Below, one piece after another: positions 1-10,371 of a stretch of DNA of 64,000 nucleotides. The translations under genes were made by a program, and so were the position numbers. The stretch is from Cristatella mucedo (taxonomy: Eukaryota; Bryozoa; Phylactolaemata; Cristatellidae). Location of the stretch: contig WPIO01000012.1 of the NCBI GenBank assembly GCA_009760855.2, forward strand, positions 1,657,001 through 1,721,000, written 5' to 3'. Positions within the stretch are counted from its first letter, which is position 1. The number at the start of each line of letters is the position of its first letter. Below the pieces are notes generated by a model. The model did not search any database and was not told the origin of the DNA. It was given only the letters and a program-made list of their open reading frames with translations.

Positions 1-4
1 TATA

Positions 5-444
5 ATGAATAACCATAAGAAGAAGATGCCTAACCTAAGAGAAGGGTTTGCTAAAAAAGAAAAACACGTTTACCGTACAGCTGAAAGTGGTAGTATTATA
101 GCTTGTTTGAAGGAAGTTATGTTAGCTTCACCCATATTTCAATTCTTAATCATCTTTACAGCTGCTCTTACTGCAATTATCCGTTCTTATGTAAACAAAA
201 TCAACAACGAAATTCTTCACGTTTCCATAGTATCAGCTGGTGTAGGTTCTCTCATCGATTCGGCGAATTCAGCGTCATTTTAAAGATTCAGAAAAGAAAA
301 CACTCCAAACTATTTGCCAACGATAAGTTATTAGAAAAGGTGATCAAAGCATTATCTGATGCTGAAGTTACTCAAGGTGAGTTGCAGGAAATAAAGATTG
401 ATGTAATGAATTCCTCACAACTAGCCACGGTTGAGCACGTTTAA
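5..444 (+). pseudogene. Broken small hydrophobic/helical reading frame, possibly part of a virus-like element
   Basis: Two overlapping frames look like one former gene split by a frameshift near position 280. The first (5-283) has a basic start and a hydrophobic stretch at about residues 43-60. The second continues with a basic segment and a charged helix (KLLEKVIKALSDAEVTQGEL). I have a weak impression of small proteins encoded beside Polinton-like capsid genes in other invertebrates, which would fit the relic at 5,000-11,050, but no motif proves it. The left end may be cut by the window. Confidence 0.3.
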
Positions 445-824
445 CTCTTCACTTACAAAGCTTCTCTTAACGTTATTTACCCAATATATAATTTTCTGAT
501 CACTCATAAACATTATTCATACTTTTTGTTTTATCTTGTCTACCGGTTTCTTACCAATCACCCCTATTTTGCTATTATTCAAGTAGTTATTACTTTCGGT
601 AAGTTCCTAACCTTCTCTCTATTTATTTCACCAGTTCCTGCTTTCAAGTTTTTTTCATACTGCCGCATGAATAATCAATCTCTCATCAACCACTCTATTC
701 ATTCTCTCAACCATCGCAACATTCTTCTTAGTTACCACTTCTATAATAATCACATTACGTTTTTTAATTTTCTTTTTTTATTTTTTGAATTCTCCTTTAA
801 ACTACAATCCTGGATTTACAAAAA
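445..824. other. AT-rich spacer, nothing recognised
   Basis: T-rich low-complexity sequence without a convincing coding frame. The LINE at about 825 appears to have inserted at its right edge. Confidence 0.4.
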
Positions 825-2357
825 TACGGGTCGTGGCGGACCAGCTAAACTCGTATATCGAAACCTCACACCTTGCTAGTAAGTTCCAGTCTGGCTTTAG
901 AGCTAATCACTCCACAGAATCAGCATTGCTTCGGGTATACAACGACCTACTTAGGAATGCGGACATGGGCAGAGTGTCTCTGCTTGTTTTGCTTGATCTT
1001 ACGGCAGCTTTTGATACCATCGATCACAAAGTTCTTCTAGAGCACCTCTCATCTCGCCTGGGCATCACTGGCACTGCTCTGCAGCGGTTCAGGTCCTATC
1101 TCAGTGGGAGACTCCAGAGTATTGACGTGAATGGACAAAGATCATCTGAAGTACCTCTGAAATATGGAGTACCTCAGGGCTCAGTGCTAGGTCCGGTTCT
1201 TTTCACGGTTTATACTCTGCCTCTTGCTGATGTGATTGCCAAGCACAATCTAGGCTTTCACTTCTATGCAGATGGCACTCAGTTGTACCTTTGCTTTGAT
1301 CCCTCCCAGCCTTCGAGCACCTCAAATTCTCTAAACTCACTAGCTGCATGCATTGATGACATCCGCACATGGATGGCAGCAAATTTTCTAAAACTCAACG
1401 ATGATAAAACTAACTTACTAGTTATGGGAAAACCCAGTGTGATCCAGAGATTGGAAAGGCTGACTCTCAAAATTGGCTCTGCCAGCATATCTCCAGTTGA
1501 ATCAGCTCGAAATCTAGGTGTCATGTTCCATAGTGACCTCTCGTTAGACGACCATATCAGCTCCACAGTCAAATCCGCCTATTTTCAGCTTCATAACATT
1601 GCTAAAATTCGGGCTTGTTTAGATAAAGATACCACGTCCAAGTTAGTTCATGCATTCGTGACATCCCGTCTCGACTTCTGCAACTCACTGCTTACTGGCC
1701 TACCAGCATGTGCGATCAGGCGATTGCAGCTCGTGCAAAACTCTGCAGCTAGGCTTGTCTGTCGTGAGCGTCGCAGTTGCCACATTACTCCACTTCTCGC
1801 CGACCTGCACTGGCTACCAGTCAAGCAACGGATTGACTTCAAGGTTTTGTCGCTCACTTTTAGGTCCCTTCATTCTATGGCTCCAGCCTATCTGTCAGAT
1901 ATACTACCCCATCAGGCCAAGCATCGTACCACCCGCTTTTCGGAATCCAACAGTCTAGTAATACCTCATACAAACCTTAAATCCTTTGGAGACCATGCAT
2001 TTAGTTCATATGCTCCCAAAGCCTGGAGCTCCCTCCCGACCTGCGTCAGAACATCCCCTGACCTGACCACATTTAAAAGGAACCTAAAAACACACCTATT
2101 TAGGACAGCATTTAGTGGGTCCCTGTGATTCGTCTTTGATGTGCTTATGCGTGCTGACACTGTGCATGCTGCCACTAACCACATTTGCATGCTGACCCTG
2201 TGCATGTCACCCCTAACCATATTATTCATCTCGTTTGTTTTTCAAGCTTGATTTTACTTACCATTCAATTGCATTTCACTTTACAGCAAATGTAAAGCGC
2301 CTAGAGAGAGATTGAGTTCTCTGAGGGCGCTTTATCAAGTGAATTATTATTATTATG
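825..2357 (+). mobile_element. 5'-truncated L2/CR1-like LINE, copy 1
   Basis: It carries the second half of a non-LTR reverse-transcriptase ORF, a roughly 150-bp 3' UTR (repeated TGCATGCTG-type motifs), the terminal hairpin at 2,294-2,334 and a short (ATT)n tail. The left boundary is approximate: homology to RT starts near 827 (VADQLNSY), so about half of ORF2 and all upstream parts are missing, as is usual for target-primed reverse transcription. The 23,019-23,962 copy is nearly identical over 1,420-2,357. Confidence 0.9.
827..2128 (+). pseudogene. LINE reverse transcriptase, 5'-truncated, catalytic motif altered
   Basis: The frame is open for more than 430 codons. Visible RT motifs in order: the HSTESALLRV segment, motif A LDLTAAFDTIDH with catalytic Asp, motif B GVPQGSVLGP, motif C, then LNDDKTNLL and the C-terminal connection region ending at TGA 2,126-2,128. 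Motif C reads YADG instead of YADD: the second catalytic Asp codon is GGC at 1,274-1,276, a single A-to-G change from GAC. The apurinic endonuclease domain expected upstream is absent. The product should be inactive, yet the frame is otherwise undamaged, which suggests a recent insertion. Confidence 0.9.
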
Positions 2358-2359
2358 AT

Positions 2360-3278
2360 TAATCATTACCCATGGCAACTTAAGTTTACTTTTTGATTAT
2401 ATGCTTCTTACAGATTTACTAACATTTCTAGAAGTCTTTGTCTTCAATGGTCTAGCATCTTTATACTTGCTCGCCATATCGATAATGCACAGTGCGTAAT
2501 TACATCCTTTTAATTTGGAAGGTAAAGGGAGAGCGCCACAACCCTACACCAAACTGTGCAGAAGAAAAACTATCGCGAATTAGTCCCCTTAAATCGGATG
2601 AGTGAATCAAAAACAGGTAGGTGATGAGAGTATATAGGCTTGATGCTGATCGTTTGGTATAGTAACATCAAAGAAACTACTAGGAATGTTTCTACGTCTT
2701 CACTTGAATACCTGACTAATGGCAGCATTATCATCATATTATTCGTCTCATTCTCTTTCATTTAGTATTTTAAAAGACATTTCTTCTATTTAATATATGG
2801 CTTTGATTTGAAATTCGTGTAAAGTAGAGTTAAAGTCTCCTGACATTTAAAAGATATCCAACGCTAAAAAGCCAGAATTAATTTTCATCAGTTGTCAGCC
2901 TTCGATCGTAAAGCGACACAAGTTTGTGTGTTCTTACTGCGATAAGGATGAAAAAGAAACTGATTTTTGCGATCGATGATAAAGTGTGCATGAAGTGTTG
3001 CGGATTGATTTTTGCAAGACTTATTCTAGAACGTCTCAGCTATTTTCAAAGATAAAAATAATGCGAAAGCATGCATTCATTGTTTGGGGGATGTACACAC
3101 CTCAAATCTAGAAAACTATTCCTAACTAACTGTGAATGGTGCTCCATTCATTAAACAATCATGTTCAGATCTATTTTACATGATAGTTAAAGCGATCAAT
3201 GAGCATGATCTTTAACAGCGCTAGACCTAAAAATGACTATCACACAGTTTCAGGAGGTATCCTTTATAATATTTCACC
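2360..3278. other. Unassigned spacer
   Basis: No gene, RNA or repeat family recognised. Only short chance frames are present. Confidence 0.4.
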
Positions 3279-3367
3279 TATTCTATCAGAGGTGTAACAA
3301 GGGGTGGGCAGGGGGACAGATGTCGCCAAGCTCAAGGAGGCGCCAAAAGCAAAGTGGATATTCGAGC

Positions 3368-3502
<135 letters not shown>

Positions 3503-3844
3503 CATATTCAATAAAAACTTTTTAATGTATGAAAGCCAATCTTGATGATTTCCAGCAAGTACTTGTTTCAATGGGCCTGACTATTGTTGGCTGAGAAAGT
3601 TAAGCATGTTTACGGACTTTGACCAAGCTGTAGCTTGACGCTCGGGCGGCACACGCGCGGAGACGCCGAGGGAGCTTCAATCACCGCGTATTCGGCTGGC
3701 GCTCGTAGCACAGCAAGCACAGGGCCGTCCGCGCTCCAACTGCCATTACCGTCCGCTCACCCCATCCTGCCAGCCAAAGGCGGGCTGCGTCGCGTCAAGA
3801 GCGAGCCGGTGTGCCGCCGTGGTTGAGCAACGGCGCGCCATTAA

Positions 3845-3995
3845 CAATATATATAATTCATTTGTATAGCGCCTTAAGATAACTTGAAATCTCTATTCAG
3901 ACGCTTCACCTATGCCGCGGGGCTTGAGCCCACGACCTCGGCCAGACCTTGGTCGGGGCGAGCACCTTAGCCACTTGGCTAGACCAGCTCAATAG
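3845..3995 (-). mobile_element. tRNA-derived SINE, second family
   Basis: Read on the minus strand it begins with a tRNA-like head: a TAGCCAAGTGGCTAAGG A-box-like stretch and GTGGGCTCAAGCCC at the B-box position. It ends in a LINE-like tail (GGCGCTATACAAATGAAT, then AT-rich). Related degenerate copies occur at about 15,700-15,795 and 57,478-57,575. The family assignment is by eye. Confidence 0.5.
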
Positions 3996-4402
3996 ACCGC
4001 ACAAGCTAGGCTTAACTGGCTGGGCCAGCCGGTCGCACGTTCCAGATCTCATCCGGTCCATGCAGTGTTGTTACTGCAATGCTCCGCCATTATAAACTAT
4101 GACAGCTGAGTCCCGATTAAGAACCAAGAGCTTATGAGATAGTCGCGATAAGCCGAGACTCATGATCACCATATTGCATAATTATGTACGATCGTGATTA
4201 TTGTGTGCGACTTATGACCAGGTTTACTATAGAAGGCTTTTGCCTGTCCGCAGTCGATCTCCTCGAGCAACGGTCTGCCGGTCGGTGAGTCTAGCGCTAA
4301 GCGTTAGCTGGTGTAACCCTGTTAGCGAGTCGGCTGGAGGTCTCCTGTGTGTGTCAGCCGTCAAACACGGGCTATTGATGTGCTTTTAGTAATACGGTTT
4401 CG

Positions 4403-4780
4403 TTGCTAGTGCTGAATACTGATTATCAAGCACTGTGTTTTTATCATTGGCGTATACGTTACGACTCAGCACTAAAGACACCAGTGGAGCTCATGTATTT
4501 CATTGTCAGTTATGAAGCAGATGTGTTTCCCAATTTTTTAATTGCCTTGCACGTTCTCCTCGCTATAGCTGTATCAGTTGCTAGTTGTGAAAGTTCCTTT
4601 CCCAAGCTGAAGATAATCCACTCTTATCCGAGAGCATCGATGGGGCAAAATTGACTGTCAGATTTGGCCTTGTTAAGCATAGAGAAACAAATACTGAAAG
4701 ATGTTGACTTTCAAACTGTAATAGAACAGTTTACCACGTTCAAGGCCAGACAAAATTTCCTCAAGTTAAAGCTGGCATAG
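4403..4780 (+). pseudogene. hAT transposase C-terminal (dimerisation) domain, pseudogene
   Basis: The frame carries the hallmark hAT dimerisation block: FPNFLIALHVLLAIAVSVAS followed by CESSFPKLKIIHSY, then after the stop LSDLALLSIEKQ. An in-frame TGA at 4,652-4,654 replaces the Arg codon usual at this place (CGA to TGA, a typical CpG decay); the same frame resumes at once and runs to TAG 4,778-4,780. Upstream catalytic parts and the BED finger are not visible. It is a dead fragment of a transposase of the type often annotated as zinc finger MYM/TTF-like. Confidence 0.85.
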
Positions 4781-4963
4781 CTACCTGGTACCTGAACTAC
4801 AGCTAATAAAACTTTCTCGACTCGATATGCCTGCAAGCGCGTGCGCTTTCTGTATTTCTTCTGGTGGAGCCGTTTTGCAGCAATTTTCAATAAGGCGAGG
4901 GACGCCATTTTTAGCTATGTCCCCGGCGCTCCGAAAGGTCTCACTATGCCTCTTCTACTCTAT

Positions 4964-5690
4964 TCATGTAACTATGTAGGAGATTAGTAGACTTATATTT
5001 TTGTTATCAATCTCCATAGAAAGTATCTTGTCTTCAATTGAGCGTCTAGACAATAGGCATTTTCTTTGTACAAGCTTTCTTTTTTAGACTTTCCATCATG
5101 AATCATATCATCAGGGCTATAACGATAATCTTCATCTTTAGAGAAACAATAATTAGCGCTAGTCATGATACTTCTAAATATAATTTCTAGTAACTTTAAA
5201 ACTATTGGTTCAAATGATTTCCAAAAATGAACGGTACTGTTAATGCTAGAGTTTGATTTCTTACACATTTCTCAGCTTTTCTACTTACCAATTCGTGAAT
5301 AATTTGTTCATCGACTTTTACATTTTCAAATACTATATCGTTACATAATATCAAATACACTTCGGATCTGCTAAGGTTTAATCACATAAACCCTAACCAC
5401 TCATCACTGTCTTGCTCCGTTTATGTACAATACAAAGTAGTTTAAATTAATCTATGGGACTTTGAACTGCGAGTGGTTTCAATGCTCTGAAAGCAGCATC
5501 AGCACCATTAACGATATGATAAAGTTGGGTCTCAGAAATCATAATGTTGTGAACTTAATATCCATTAGCAATTATTCCTATACTTGATAGTGACATTTAG
5601 GATGTTAGTATTCTTGAGCGATTGCTCGTTGAATCAAAGGTCGATTACATGGAAAGGGTATAGCGCAACACAATCAGGAAAGGCGATTCC
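4964..5690. other. AT-rich spacer with one unrecognised minus-strand frame
   Basis: A 91-codon minus-strand frame (4,993-5,268), rich in Lys, Ser and Tyr, has no recognisable motif. It has the AT-rich composition of the Polinton-like block that follows and may be part of it. No other feature seen. Confidence 0.3.
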
Positions 5691-5693
5691 AGT

Positions 5694-7050
5694 TCAAGCT
5701 ACGTTTTGCTTACACCCATGAGCTGTTTCATAAACTGTGAAATTCATGCAATTCATAGCGCATTGATCTTGAGGAAAGTTGTTTACTCGCATCGTCTTTG
5801 GGTATTGACTTCCACCTCTAGGTTTTACAGTAATGCTTTCAACATTGGCATGATTAAATACTGCGTTATTAGGCGTGTAACTAGCATAATTATTCGTATT
5901 TAGTAATGCGATTGCGAGCAACTTAACTTGTTCATCTTGCGCTTGAATGTTAAGCCAATGCATTTGCTGAATGATGTCAGCTATAGGTGAGATGGCATGC
6001 CTTCTATTGCTATAATTTAGTTTAATTCTACCATTCGATTCTCGCGTTTTATCTATGAGAGATCTCTGCATGGAAATGCTAGGCTTAACTTTAGGAATAA
6101 TTAAACGAAGCTTGTCGAGGAATACTCTGTGCGTATGCGTGCTGACACTATGCATGCCGCCACTAACCACACTTCGCATGCTGACCCTGAGCATGCATGC
6201 CACCCCAGACCATGTTATTCTTGCTCTTTATTTAGCATGCGACCACAAACCATTCGATCGTGCTTCCTTTGCCGCAAGTGTAAAGTGCCTAGAACGAGAT
6301 AGAGTTCTCTGAGGGTGCTATATCAAATGCATTCTTACTACATTATTCAAGCACCGCCAGTTGCGTTAGCTGCTGGAGGAGCTGTTGGCTGCAGCTGGAT
6401 CTGATCCAGCTGCCGAGTGCAACGCATCCATATCTCCAAACGCCCCTCTCTTTAGAACGAGTTCAATGTCTGTGCTGTAAATGATCTTACCCATGTCATC
6501 GCAGAATCCAGAGATCCTATCCAATGGTATAATTCCTCTGAAGAATCCATTCGGATGGGTTTGGTCTCCTAGCGCTAACTTAGTCATTACCCAACCTGCA
6601 TAATCAGGAGAAACAGTAGCGCATGTAGGATTAGTATAAGCGGCTACGGGATATAAATTACCTCGTACATCTGCAGGAGGATGATGATTTGAATCAGCAG
6701 CACTTTCACCCTTTCTCTAAAATGGTGTCAATCTTTCACCTCTTTTATAATCTTTAGGATATAATAGCGTTCCTAGAACTGTATAAGTCACAGCTATCTA
6801 CTTAGTCAGTATTACAAGATTCAACGTCGACTCCTCCAACAACGTCGACTCCTCCAACTCGCAATCGCGTCTGTTCGAAAAGCCAAGCAGCTCCATTATT
6901 AATAGATGAAATATCTCCATTAGCAGGTGCTTTATTATTTGCATCACTAATAGGAGTAGAAACTGTGTGAGCTGCAACACCAATCCACAGCTTTATACGT
7001 CCTTCAACCGAAGGGTAAGCGTCAAAAAGTACAAAGTAGATCGCATTCCT
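5694..7050 (-). pseudogene. Capsid-like (jelly-roll family) protein of a Polinton-like element, decayed
   Basis: Read on the minus strand, ordered motifs resemble a capsid-like protein family of invertebrate Polinton-like elements: an INNGAAWLFE segment (about 6,875-6,905), GFFRGIIPLDRISGF (about 6,510-6,550), LRLIIPKVKPS (about 6,080-6,115) and a FNHANVES segment (about 5,840-5,870). These correspond to the NNG..LF, IPL..GF..D and later strands that I know from such proteins; the assignment is by memory of the pattern, not a search. Stops and shifts occur at about 6,715 and elsewhere, and a LINE 3' end (6,127-6,348) is inserted into the frame. Confidence 0.6.
6127..6348 (+). mobile_element. 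LINE 3'-end fragment inserted in the capsid-like gene
   Basis: The 3' UTR motifs (TGCGTGCTGACACT, TGCATGC, CCATTCGATCGTGCTTC) and the terminal hairpin of the window's main LINE family are present. It splits the capsid-like frame, so the insertion is younger than, or part of, the decay of that gene. Confidence 0.85.
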
Positions 7051-7327
7051 AGCTTCTAAGAAGAAATTATAAAGTTTTTTGTAGGACTGAATGCAGTTTC
7101 TTAAATTCCATCAGCTGAAGGATACTCATAATCATACTAATAAGACCAATTTTCTTATATTCATTAATGCATATCTTTGAATTTATATTTAAGCTCCATT
7201 TAGATTTAGTGCTACTACTGCTGAAGAGTAGAATAACACTCACTCTATATCAAATCCCTAATACTTTAATTCCTAAGACGATTTATTCTTCAGTAAATTC
7301 TAAAGATAGTCACCTCTGATCCGTAAA

Positions 7328-7990
7328 TTACACTCTTATAGAATTCAAAGAGTTTGTAGATAAAATGTGATATTTGGTATATCTTGGTTTGTAAGCCATC
7401 AATTCGGATGGACCGAAATTAAAGACTAACTTTCCCAATATTTGAGTTTGAGTTCCGGCAGAGTTTTCCATTTGATCGCAATGTGCTGTGATCATGCTGG
7501 TGGAACCTACCGAGAAAATTATTTCGGAATACATTTTAGTATTCGCAGTGCCCGTAACAAAATTCTTGATTTCTGGATAAGTAGTTGCAAAGTTTGGATC
7601 TGTTGAATAATCCAGCTGCAAATCATAAAATGGGATAATTCTTTGATTTAATAGTTAGGTAAGAGCTTCCAGGTACTGCTTACACTCTGTATAATACTGT
7701 TATTATAGTACCTATCACACCAGTTGACCATCCTTCATCTGCGAGCGCTTAATAATTATTAAGTCTCAACGTTATAAGTTGCTCAGTTCCTCCAGATAAT
7801 TGATAAGTAAAAGAATTGTTAAGGTCAGTAATATTCTTTAAATAATTGTACTCTGAGATTTCTCCAGAGCAATCCTCACCGATCCATTTATCTCTATGGG
7901 GTACCAAAAGTTGTAGAAATAATTGATCCTTGACCAGATAGCGATATCGTAAATTCTCAAGCTACAAGTTACAGTGTTAATATTCCTGTA
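7328..7990 (-). pseudogene. Decayed gene of the Polinton-like block, unknown product
   Basis: A 97-codon open stretch (7,328-7,621) contains VGSTSMITAHCDQMENSAG and LVFNFGPSELMAYKP. Coding-like segments continue upstream in other frames to about 7,990 (for example TDLNNSFTYQLSGGTEQLI). It lies directly upstream of the capsid-like gene on the same strand and could be another virion protein or the start of the same one. I do not recognise the family. Confidence 0.45.
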
Positions 7991-8182
7991 TACATCACCC
8001 ACCATTTTTTTTCAATCGCGCTCATACTCTGCGATATCTCCCATAGTCTTCTATTTATATCCGTTATAACTGTCTTTGGAACCTTGTTAACCTCCCCCAA
8101 GTAATCTTGGGCACAAGAAATGGATAGACAGCACCAGTTTTACAAGCAGCGAGTTCTTTCATCTCTAAAATGAGTTTACCTT

Positions 8183-9001
8183 CTACATCTTTATAATTTT
8201 TGAAAAACAATGAACGATATTTACACCTTCTCCTCTTCTCTGAGGTGTGGATGTCATCGGCTCTTCGTTAAGCGTATTGTCACCTGATTGAGAACTAATG
8301 ATGGATGCTATTTTATTGGCAAGTTGCTTATTCTTATCGCTTTTTGCATCCTTCGAGAGTGAATACGTTTGTTCTAGATGAGCAATATCACCAGTACTTT
8401 CAAAAATCTTTACTGAATCTTTTACTCCACTTTTCAATTTTCCAAGAGGCAAATCATCCGTCACTCTAATTTCTCTGACGGTTGCTGTAGATCTTACTTT
8501 GGGAGCGTCGGTGCTAGGTTTTACTCCGGGTATTTAAGCACCATTTCCTCCAAATTCCAACAACATATTTCTCGTTTCTTCGTTAGGCGCATTCGTTACA
8601 GAAGCGTTAATGAGATCTCAAGCTGCATCTAGGTTTTCTTCTCTCACCTTCTCATGAAGTGACTTTCAGCAACGTTCTGCTGACATCTGCATCACGAGAT
8701 TCAATCTTAGGAGTTCTAACGGAAAAAAATCCTAGCTGATTAAACAGCCTCTTTTTGTATAGCGACAGAAGAGCCTTTACGGCTATCACGACCGCTTGCA
8801 GTGGCGATAAAGGATCGCCCACCGCAGGAATCGAACCCACGACCTCGGGACCGAGGTCGTGAAAGCAACCGCCTTACCTAGTGTGCCATCACGGAAGGTT
8901 TGAATCGCACCCAATCTACGCAACTCTGTATAGGATAAATCGCTTATATCAGAAGTGCAATATTTTTCGATCGCTTGTTTGTCTAGAGATGCTTCTGTCA
9001 A
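8183..9001 (-). pseudogene. Decayed gene of the Polinton-like block, split by a SINE
   Basis: The right piece (8,895-9,001) ends in YTELRRLGAIQ where the SINE begins. Left of the SINE, coding-like minus-strand sequence resumes with at least one frameshift and two in-frame stops, including NAPNEETRNMLLEFGG and IPGVKPSTDAPKV. It continues to a 93-codon open piece (8,183-8,464) rich in Lys and Ser. Phrases of the LLEFG...IPGVKP type seem familiar from Polinton-like ORFs, but I cannot name a function. Confidence 0.45.
8734..8894 (-). mobile_element. tRNA-derived SINE, family 1
   Basis: Nearly the same sequence as 15,281-15,443 and 16,110-16,271. On the minus strand it has a tRNA-like head with A and B boxes, then a self-complementary body (around CACTGCAAGCGGT) and an end reading TATACAAAAAGAGGCTG. 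It interrupts a broken gene of the Polinton-like block. Confidence 0.85.
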
Positions 9002-9079
9002 GTTTTTTCTTTCAATTTAATCTTTTACCATTTGCATCTTTAGTTCATCTTGATAAAGTCTCGCGCTATTAAATCTCTT

Positions 9080-9800
9080 ACTCTTGTTTTTAAACAACTT
9101 TCTGCTTTGACTCACCTCCTATAAAAAGGATGCCAAAGCAACGGATAATTACCATCAAGATCTACACTCCAAAACTTTCCCTTATAATCTTCTTTCGTGA
9201 GATCGATAACGCAATAATCGTGTCTGTTTATCGAGCTATTGTTAACCCAATTTCTAAACTTTATGCTTTCTTGGTTACCAGTATAAGTGTCGCTATGTGT
9301 TATATCATTTTTGTTCAGCTTAAACGTGATGATAAGATTTGGATTGTTTCTAATTTATCTCCTTGGTATTTCAGTAAATCCTTGAGGCAGGTAAAATGTG
9401 CCTAGTTTTTTATGCCTGCCTCTCGAAAAGTATTCCAAACTTGGCTACTGATCTTGAGTCATAAAATCCTCAAACATGACCAAGCTTTCATGAGATTTAG
9501 GAAAACTGTCTACTCTAGGCAAGTTTTCGATTCCGTCAATCCACTCGAATCTAGCTTTAGTTTTCTTATCCGTCATCTGCTTGATGCCTTTATTCAAACC
9601 CTGGTCTAGACTGATATCGCAGATTTAAAATTCATCGCAATTCAAATGAAGCTTTCCATCTTCGTTAGGAAGAAATATTCAGTTGCATCAAAGTTGCGAT
9701 TTGCCGCACCCAGAGGGACTATGACAAGACTGCGTATTGGAAAGTTAGGTTGAGGATCCAAGTGGCCCGTTTTAGATTCCTGTCCAAAATGGATAGGTCT
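9080..9800 (-). pseudogene. Virus-type DNA-packaging ATPase (FtsK/HerA-A32 class), decayed
   Basis: Minus-strand frames contain a P-loop SPSGCGKSQL (9,691-9,720; Walker A GxxGxGKS) preceded by FPIRSLVIV. About 70 codons further come a Walker B LVMFEDF (about 9,464-9,484) and the conserved follow-up YFSRGRHKKLGTFYL (about 9,380-9,425), typical of packaging ATPases of Polintons and large DNA viruses. A one-base deletion disrupts the frame just before the P-loop, and stops follow it and the Walker B segment. In an intact element the enzyme would power DNA entry into the capsid; this copy cannot be made. Confidence 0.8.
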
Positions 9801-9950
9801 AGCTTTATAATCATGTTCTTTATGAATTTATCTAATTATCTAGGAGAATGCGTGTTGCGTGAAGTGTAAGAGACACACAGGAGCGGTTGGTGAACATTAC
9901 GAATAGATTGCAACTCTACGAGAGTCCCCGCGGCACGCTAAAGGGCAAAT

Positions 9951-10041
9951 GCATTACGATCTGTGGATCTGTGGAATGCATTACGATCTGTGGATCTGTG
10001 GAATGCATTACGATCTGTGGATCTGTGGAATGCATTACGAT
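9951..10041 (+). repeat. 27-bp tandem repeat, three full units plus partial
   Basis: The unit starts GCATTACGATCTGTGG and repeats three times exactly (9,951-9,977, 9,978-10,004, 10,005-10,031), followed by a partial unit and a GCATTACGAT echo. 27 bp is nine codons, so it stays in frame. The perfect identity suggests recent expansion. No interspersed unique spacers, so it is not a CRISPR array. Confidence 0.95.
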
Positions 10042-10104
10042 CATTACGATTTTGTGGATCGAAGGAAAGCTCAATTCACAAGTCTCAGAAGTAGCGGTGC
10101 AGGT

Positions 10105-10172
10105 GCTACTACTCCACTTCCTAAAAGAACGGGAGCTATTGTGAAATATCCAAAAAGAAAAAGATGAAAGGG
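10105..10172 (+). repeat. Direct repeat, left copy (diverged)
   Basis: CCACTTCCTAAAAG, GAGCTATTGTGA and GATGAAAGGGAACCAA recur in the same order at 10,418-10,485, about 75% alike. Both translate on the plus strand to similar peptides (PLPKRTGAIV here, PLPKSTRAIV there). This copy continues into a basic KYPKRKR end resembling a nuclear localisation signal. Confidence 0.75.
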
Positions 10173-10174
10173 AA

Positions 10175-10370
10175 CCAACTGCTCTGGGTCTGCTGTACCG
10201 CGACTAAGGACCAGTCCGGCGGAAGCCGCTGAGGCGAGAACAGCGGACCCACTTGCAGCAGCTGCTTCCCAGCCTGCGTGCTGGCCGTGGTCAAGGGTTT
10301 CCTTAATAAACGGCATCTGCCTGAGCGGCCTTGATCTGTGCGAGAATGCCAGCACGAACATAACACCAAC
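10175..10370 (-). other. GC-rich insert between two direct repeats
   Basis: This stretch is clearly richer in G and C than its AT-rich flanks and separates the two diverged direct repeats. The minus strand is open throughout (Ala-rich, for example EAAAASGSAVLASAASAG). It may be a piece of a small basic/Ala-rich virion protein of the surrounding element or foreign DNA; neither can be shown. Confidence 0.3.
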
Positions 10371-10371
10371 T

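Noticed and set aside
9951-10041. CRISPR-like repeat array
   Set aside because: Units are contiguous without spacers and the genome is eukaryotic.
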